Of a stretch of DNA of 64,000 bases, positions 59,840 to 64,000 are shown in pieces. Made by a program: the position numbers and the translations under genes. The DNA comes from Bradyrhizobium sp. AZCC 1610. GTDB taxonomy: Bacteria; Pseudomonadota; Alphaproteobacteria; Rhizobiales; Xanthobacteraceae. The notes beneath the pieces were generated by a model. That model ran no database searches. It worked only from the letters and a program-made list of their open reading frames with translations, and was not told where the DNA came from. The stretch is from positions 405,001 through 469,000 of the forward strand of contig NZ_JAZHRR010000001.1 in the NCBI RefSeq assembly GCF_036924515.1, given 5' to 3'. Every line of letters begins with the position of its first letter. Positions within the stretch are counted from its first letter, which is position 1.

Positions 59840-61462
59840 TTGGACATTCGTACCGGCCGGCCCGTCACGCTTGCGTCGAATGGCATGGTGACGTCGCCGC
59901 ATTCGCTCGCCTCTGCGGCCGGCCTTGACGTGCTTCGCGCCGGCGGCTCCGCCGTCGATGCCGCGATCGCGACGAGCGCCGTGCTCGCGGTCGTCTATCC
60001 GCACATGACCGGTCTCGGCGGCGATGCGTTCTGGCTCATTCACGATGGCGCGAGTGGCGAGATCCGCACCCTCAATGGCGGCGGCAAGGCAGCCGAGGGC
60101 GCCACGCTGGCATCGCTCGAAGCGCGCGGGCTGAATGAGGTTCCGTTGCGGGGCATCGTGCCAGCGACCCTGACGGTGCCGGGCGCGGTGGCTAGCTGGA
60201 TCGAGGCGCACAGCGTCCATGGGCGGCTGCCGCTCCAGCGTGTGCTGGAAAGCGCCATTGGATACGCACGCGACGGCTTTCCGGTCACCGGCCGCCTTGC
60301 AGGCTTCATCGAGATGGTGCGCGATGATCTCCTCAGGGATCGCGTAGCCGCCGCGTTGTTTTTTCCGCGAGGCGAAGCCGCGGCGCCCGGCGAAAGGCTC
60401 ACCAACGCCAACCTGGCGCGCACGCTGCAATCGATCGCAAATGAGGGATGGCAGGGCTTTTACCAGGGGCCGGTCGCCGCCGAGATGGCGCGCTTTTCGG
60501 AAGCGGCCGGCGGCCTGTTCCAGCTTGCCGATTTTGACCGGCAAAAGGCCGTCTGGGGCGAGCCGCTTGTTGGGCGCTACCGCGACGTCACGGTCTTCAA
60601 CACGCCCCCGCCGACGCAGGGTTTTACCGTGCTCGAAATGCTCAACCTCGTCGAGCCGCATGAACTGCACCGCAAGGATTTCCTCGGGCCCGACCATGTC
60701 CATCTCCTGGTGCAGGCCAAGCAGATTGCCTACCACGACCGCGATCAGGTGCTCGCCGATCCTTCGTTCGCCAACGTGCCGGTCGAGCGGCTGATCTCGA
60801 AGGAATACGCGGCCGAGCGCGGCCGGCTGATCGACGAAAGGTCTGCATTGAAATGGGACATGGTGCCGTCATTCGGCAGCCTGTCCGGCGATACGGTCTA
60901 TGTCGCCGCCGTCGATCGCGACGGCAATGCGGCGTCGCTGATTCAAAGCCTGTATGGCGCGTTCGGATCCTGCGTGGTTGCGGGAAAGACCGGCGTCATC
61001 CTGCAAAATCGCGGTGCGTATTTCTCGCTGGATCGCAATCACCCCAATCGCCTCGAGCCGGGCAAGATTCCGCTGCATACGTTGATTGCCTCAATGGCCA
61101 AACGCGACGGCAAGCTCTGGAGCGTGCTCGGCTGCATGGGGGCGGATGGCCAGCCGCAAATCCAGATGCAGCTCTATTCGGCGATGATCGATTTCGGTCT
61201 CGACATCCAGGAAGCGATCGAGATGCCGCGGTTCCTGTCCGGCCGCTTCGCGCTCGGCGAAGCGCGCGACACGCTGCATATCGAGAGCCGCTTCCCCGAA
61301 GCTACGATCGACGCGCTCGCGCGACGCGGCCACACGGTCAATCGTTGGAACGCCTGGAACGAAATGGCCGGTCACGCGCATGGCATCACGATCGATCGGT
61401 GGAACGGCATGTTGAGCGGCGGTTCCGATCCGCGCAGCGATGGCGCGGCGATCGGGTATTAG
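59840..61462 (+). CDS. Gamma-glutamyltransferase family protein
   Basis: This 540-residue Ntn-hydrolase proenzyme matches gamma-glutamyltranspeptidases. Blocks are GMVTSPHSLASAAGLDVLRA, GGSAVDAAIATSAVLAVVYP, MTGLGGDAFWLIHDG, and the self-cleavage/nucleophile site SGDTVYVAAVDRDGNAASLI with Thr352. The normal T-T-H at the cleavage site is replaced by D-T-V, as in GGT-like acylases or cephalosporin-acylase-related members, so glutathione may not be the substrate. No signal peptide is evident, suggesting a cytoplasmic enzyme. The start appears to be a TTG at 59840; an ATG at 59885 is a shorter alternative. Confidence 0.9.
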   Translation: MDIRTGRPVTLASNGMVTSPHSLASAAGLDVLRAGGSAVDAAIATSAVLAVVYPHMTGLGGDAFWLIHDGASGEIRTLNGGGKAAEGATLASLEARGLNEVPLRGIVPATLTVPGAVASWIEAHSVHGRLPLQRVLESAIGYARDGFPVTGRLAGFIEMVRDDLLRDRVAAALFFPRGEAAAPGERLTNANLARTLQSIANEGWQGFYQGPVAAEMARFSEAAGGLFQLADFDRQKAVWGEPLVGRYRDVTVFNTPPPTQGFTVLEMLNLVEPHELHRKDFLGPDHVHLLVQAKQIAYHDRDQVLADPSFANVPVERLISKEYAAERGRLIDERSALKWDMVPSFGSLSGDTVYVAAVDRDGNAASLIQSLYGAFGSCVVAGKTGVILQNRGAYFSLDRNHPNRLEPGKIPLHTLIASMAKRDGKLWSVLGCMGADGQPQIQMQLYSAMIDFGLDIQEAIEMPRFLSGRFALGEARDTLHIESRFPEATIDALARRGHTVNRWNAWNEMAGHAHGITIDRWNGMLSGGSDPRSDGAAIGY

Positions 61463-61527
61463 CACCTCGCTATCTTGGCATTGGCTGGTCGTTTCATTTT
61501 GCGCTACCAGTCCTCTCGACAGGAGTA

Positions 61528-62340
61528 ATGCCGATGCCGCTGTGGACCTGCGAACAATGTGGCGCCCAGTTTCCCGAAAACGCTGAGTCGCCGCAGGCCT
61601 GCTTGATCTGCGAAGACGAGCGGCAATTTGTGAACTGGAAGGGCCAGGCGTGGCTGACACGCGAGGAATTGGCGCGGCATCACAAGCTGGTCTGGCGCGA
61701 CGATCTCGGCATTCCCGGCATCGCCGTCGAGCCGGGTTTTGCGATCGGGCAGCGCGCGCTGTTGGTGCGGGAGGCCGATGGCTGCGTGATGTGGGACTGT
61801 GTGCCGCTGGCTACCCGCGAAGCCATAGACCACGTCCGTTCGCTCGGCGGCCTGAAGGCGATCGCCGTCTCGCATCCGCACTACTACGGCGCGGTCGCCG
61901 ACTGGAGCGAGGCGTTCGCTGGCGTGCCGGTCTACCTGCATGGCGACGATCGCGCCTTCGTCACCCGGCCGCATCCCGCCATCGTGCCCTGGACCGGCGA
62001 CAGCCACAGGCTCTCCGATGACATCCTTCTGCTGCGAACCGGCGGGCATTTCGTCGGCGGCACGATCATGCATTGGTGCGCCGGCGCGGAGGGCAAAGGC
62101 GCGCTGCTCACCGGCGATGTCGCGATGGTGGCGATGGACCGCCGTTCGCTCAGCTTCATGTACAGTTTTCCGAATTACATTCCGCTCAACGCCGCGGCTG
62201 TGCGTCGGATCTGGGCTGCGGTCGAGCCGCTGGCGTTCGACCGCATCTACGGCGCGTGGTGGGGCCGCAACATCGCCGACAATGCAAAGCAGGCATTCGA
62301 AATGTCCGTCCGGCGGTATATCGCGGCGATCTCCGGCTGA
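61528..62340 (+). CDS. MBL-fold protein with N-terminal zinc ribbon and degenerate metal site
   Basis: This 270-residue protein starts with a four-cysteine zinc ribbon (C8 and C11 in WTCEQCGAQFP; C25 and C28 in ACLICEDERQF). The rest follows the metallo-beta-lactamase fold: IAVSHPHYYGAVADWSEAF, RTGGHFVGGTIMHW and LLTGDVAMVAMDRRS. The canonical HxHxDH is reduced to HPHYYG (H116 and H118 kept, Asp and third His lost), so one zinc site is probably missing. The function is unknown. AGGAG lies upstream; the ATGs at 61528 and 61534 both fit, the latter having better spacing. Confidence 0.85.
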   Translation: MPMPLWTCEQCGAQFPENAESPQACLICEDERQFVNWKGQAWLTREELARHHKLVWRDDLGIPGIAVEPGFAIGQRALLVREADGCVMWDCVPLATREAIDHVRSLGGLKAIAVSHPHYYGAVADWSEAFAGVPVYLHGDDRAFVTRPHPAIVPWTGDSHRLSDDILLLRTGGHFVGGTIMHWCAGAEGKGALLTGDVAMVAMDRRSLSFMYSFPNYIPLNAAAVRRIWAAVEPLAFDRIYGAWWGRNIADNAKQAFEMSVRRYIAAISG

Positions 62341-62448
62341 GGAACGCAGCGCGATGCCGCACAGCAAGCAGTGTCGTCGATCATCGCAGGGACGGGATGC
62401 GAGAGGCTGCCGGCTCCCGCAGCGTGATGGTGGCTAGCCCACGGTCGG

Positions 62449-63537
62449 CTAGCGGTTGCTGGCGCCAACCGCGGCTACGCCTCGCGGCATCGGCGCCGGC
62501 TTTCGCGCCGGCTGCGGCGGGATAGTCCCGCTTTTGGGTTCGTTGAGCCAGCCGGTGAGGCGCGACATCAATCCTGCCTGTTCGGCCGTCCGCGGCTCCT
62601 GCACGAACGGGTCGGTGTAGCATCGGGCGCCCGCGGCCTTCGCAATCCGCGCCACGGCGTCCGTCATCGCCGGCGCGCCCGCGGTGTAGACCACATCGTC
62701 CGGCGACAGCTTTGGCAGATGATCGGTCGGCCGGCCGCTCTGAATGGCGTGCGAGATTTGTTGCGGCTCCGACACCATCGGGATCAGCGTGACGTTGGGA
62801 AACAGCGCCAGCCGGCACAGCGCCGTGTGCATGTAGAGCGAGCGGATGCTGCGGGCCTGCACGATGAAGACCATCTCGCGCTGCGGCTGCTCCATGATCG
62901 CGGCGACCGCGACCGACCACATCGGGGCGAAACCGGTACCGCTGGCGACGAGAACGATGCGGCCGGCATGGCCTTTCCTGAAAAAGGCGCGGCCGTACGG
63001 TCCCGTCAGCTTGACGCGGTGCCCGGGGCGGATCTCGCGGCCAAGCGCCGAGGATACCAACCCGTCGGCGACCTTCCGGATGTGAAAGTGCAGCACGCGA
63101 TCGTGGGGAGCGCCTTCCAGCGGAAAGGTCGGGCTGTAGGGCCTTGCCGGGAATCCCTGAAACTGCAGCTTGCAATACTGGCCGGGAAGGTAGTCGAGCG
63201 GCTTCGGCAGTTCGACGTCGACGCCAACCACGTCGGGCGCGAGCTGAACCGTTTGCGCCACTTCCGCCGACAGCGCCACCGGCTCGGGAGCGGCCTCGAT
63301 CGCAATCTCCAGATCGGAGACGATTCTTGCCTGGCAGGCATGAATCATGTCGTCGCCCCGGCTGTAGCCGCCGAACACCGTGCCGTCGACGAGGCGCACG
63401 CGGCAGGCGCCGCAAATTCCGGACCGGCAATCATGCGGAAGATCGACGCCGTTCATCAACGCCCAATCGAGCAGAAGCTCGCCGCGATTCGCCAGAAACG
63501 GCTCGTCGTTGATCGTGACTTTGCAAATCTTTGACAT
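62449..63537 (-). CDS. 2Fe-2S ferredoxin / FAD-NAD(P)H oxidoreductase fusion
   Basis: The product has 362 residues. A plant-type [2Fe-2S] domain is at the N-terminus with C37, C42, C45 and C68 (HDCRSGICGACRVRLVDG, then MIHACQAR). An FAD-binding reductase domain follows (RPYSPTFPLEG carries the RxYS motif), and an NAD(P)-binding domain (IVLVASGTGFAPMWSVAVAA; VVYTAGAPAMTDAVARIA). This is the layout of oxygenase reductases such as BenC, but no oxygenase is adjacent. The C-terminal ~45 residues are a Pro/Arg-rich extension. It follows the haem-binding protein gene without any gap (TAA then ATG), indicating one electron-transfer unit. Confidence 0.92.
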   Translation of the reverse strand: MSKICKVTINDEPFLANRGELLLDWALMNGVDLPHDCRSGICGACRVRLVDGTVFGGYSRGDDMIHACQARIVSDLEIAIEAAPEPVALSAEVAQTVQLAPDVVGVDVELPKPLDYLPGQYCKLQFQGFPARPYSPTFPLEGAPHDRVLHFHIRKVADGLVSSALGREIRPGHRVKLTGPYGRAFFRKGHAGRIVLVASGTGFAPMWSVAVAAIMEQPQREMVFIVQARSIRSLYMHTALCRLALFPNVTLIPMVSEPQQISHAIQSGRPTDHLPKLSPDDVVYTAGAPAMTDAVARIAKAAGARCYTDPFVQEPRTAEQAGLMSRLTGWLNEPKSGTIPPQPARKPAPMPRGVAAVGASNR

Positions 63538-64000
63538 TTATTCCACCTCGATACGGATCGGCCGAACATGCCGTGTATGTCTGATCTGGCTGTGGTCGAA
63601 AGCGGCGACCCGCATGAAGACGCCGGTCTTGATCGGCACGTCAAACTGGCTTGTGGTGTCGAGCCGGCGTCTCACCTCGAGCGCCCAAAGGCCGGAGGCC
63701 CAGCGGGCTGCACTTCGAACGTCGGCGCGGTCGCCTGAAAATTCGCCGCCCAGGATGACGCCCGGGATCACGGTCCCCGTCGGGATGCGGGCGTCGATAT
63801 CGGTCGAATAGGGAACTGAATCCTGATCGGTCATGAACCAGCGCGCGCCGTCGCTCTCGCCATGATTGGGATCGAGGTCGATATCCCCCAATGCGGCGGT
63901 GGTGGCAGCGACGACTTTGGGCAGGCGCAGCGGAGCGACCAGGCGACTGCGGCGCGGGCCGCCTGACGTGTCGGCCTCGACGGTGAAATTGTCCCGGTAG
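63538..64000 (-). CDS. Ethylbenzene-dehydrogenase-related haem-binding protein, C-terminal part (truncated by window edge)
   Basis: The frame is open from the window edge to a TAA at 63538, giving the last ~153 residues. Segments such as YRDNFTVEADTSGGPRRSRL, DPNHGESDGARWFMTDQDSV, IPTGTVIPGVILGGEFSGDR and ARWASGLWALEVRRRLDTTS match the family of the ethylbenzene dehydrogenase gamma subunit, which binds haem b. The upstream part lies outside the window and may contain further cytochrome domains. It directly precedes the 2Fe-2S/FAD reductase gene, so the reductase probably feeds electrons to this haem protein or the reverse. Confidence 0.85.
   Translation of the reverse strand, partial: YRDNFTVEADTSGGPRRSRLVAPLRLPKVVAATTAALGDIDLDPNHGESDGARWFMTDQDSVPYSTDIDARIPTGTVIPGVILGGEFSGDRADVRSAARWASGLWALEVRRRLDTTSQFDVPIKTGVFMRVAAFDHSQIRHTRHVRPIRIEVE

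Noticed and set aside
60853..61527. N-terminal extension of the zinc-ribbon MBL protein into the gamma-glutamyltransferase gene
   Set aside because: Lies in a different frame of a real gene; the ribosome-binding site at 61521 and the zinc ribbon mark the true start.
62381..63430. 349-codon alternative minus-strand frame over the 2Fe-2S reductase gene
   Set aside because: Arg-rich out-of-frame shadow; the 62449-63537 frame carries the iron-sulfur and flavin motifs.

Overview
The window looks like chromosomal DNA of a high-GC alphaproteobacterium of the Bradyrhizobium/Nitrobacteraceae group. The grounds are codon and protein character, a family of short palindromic repeats I associate with that group, an alpha-type initiator tRNA, and gene types such as DUF3775, an ECF41 sigma factor and a short CvpA. 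I see no phage genes, transposase, rRNA or CRISPR array. Names rest on motif and family recognition from sequence alone; no database was searched.

Region 1 (1-22.4 kb) is mixed metabolism, mostly minus strand. A DUF2199 fragment and an exported protein with a perfect 129-bp tandem duplication at its 3' end come first. They are followed by a TRAP-type solute-binding protein and a GntR-phytanoyl-CoA-dioxygenase-like-SAF-domain oxidoreductase module (2.7-5.8 kb). Then come a methyltransferase, an ECF41 sigma factor with its divergent carboxymuconolactone-decarboxylase partner and recognisable ECF41 promoters, a membrane adenylate/guanylate cyclase, an alpha/beta hydrolase and an O6-alkylguanine transferase. 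The stretch 11.8-22.3 kb is a run of acyl, ester and aromatic catabolism genes: enoyl-CoA hydratase, two paralogous MBL hydrolases, a serine hydrolase, GST, FAH-family hydrolase, quinone oxidoreductase, an SDR without the usual catalytic Tyr, CvpA and a GMC oxidoreductase.

Region 2 (22.7-32.1 kb) starts with an initiator tRNA and, about 90 bp further on, a degenerate copy of its 3' end. It then carries thioredoxin-CcdA-DUF302, a truncated ECF sigma gene, a Do-type protease, a small membrane protein plus a PRPP synthetase, a CapA-like protein, a PEBP-family protein, a GreA paralogue with an altered catalytic tip and a conserved hypothetical. This looks like an accessory stress or redox island with decayed edges.

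Region 3 (32.7-56.6 kb) is an acidic exopolysaccharide locus of the Wzx/Wzy type. It encodes precursor supply (ManC, UDP-glucose dehydrogenase, a UDP-glucuronate-epimerase-like enzyme), an ExoY-like priming transferase, four other glycosyltransferases, flippase, polymerase, two acyltransferases, two methyltransferases, a tyrosine autokinase/co-polymerase, a short export protein without a lipobox, a separate outer-membrane beta-barrel, a PPP-family phosphatase and a GH10 glycanase. The minus-strand assembly and export genes and the plus-strand priming and precursor genes diverge from an intergenic region of about 550 bp that contains inverted repeats.

Region 4 (56.6-64 kb) has an AraC-type regulator divergent from a copper amine oxidase, a gamma-glutamyltransferase, a zinc-ribbon MBL-fold protein with a degraded metal site, and a 2Fe-2S/FAD reductase next to a partial ethylbenzene-dehydrogenase-like haem-binding protein that runs off the window.
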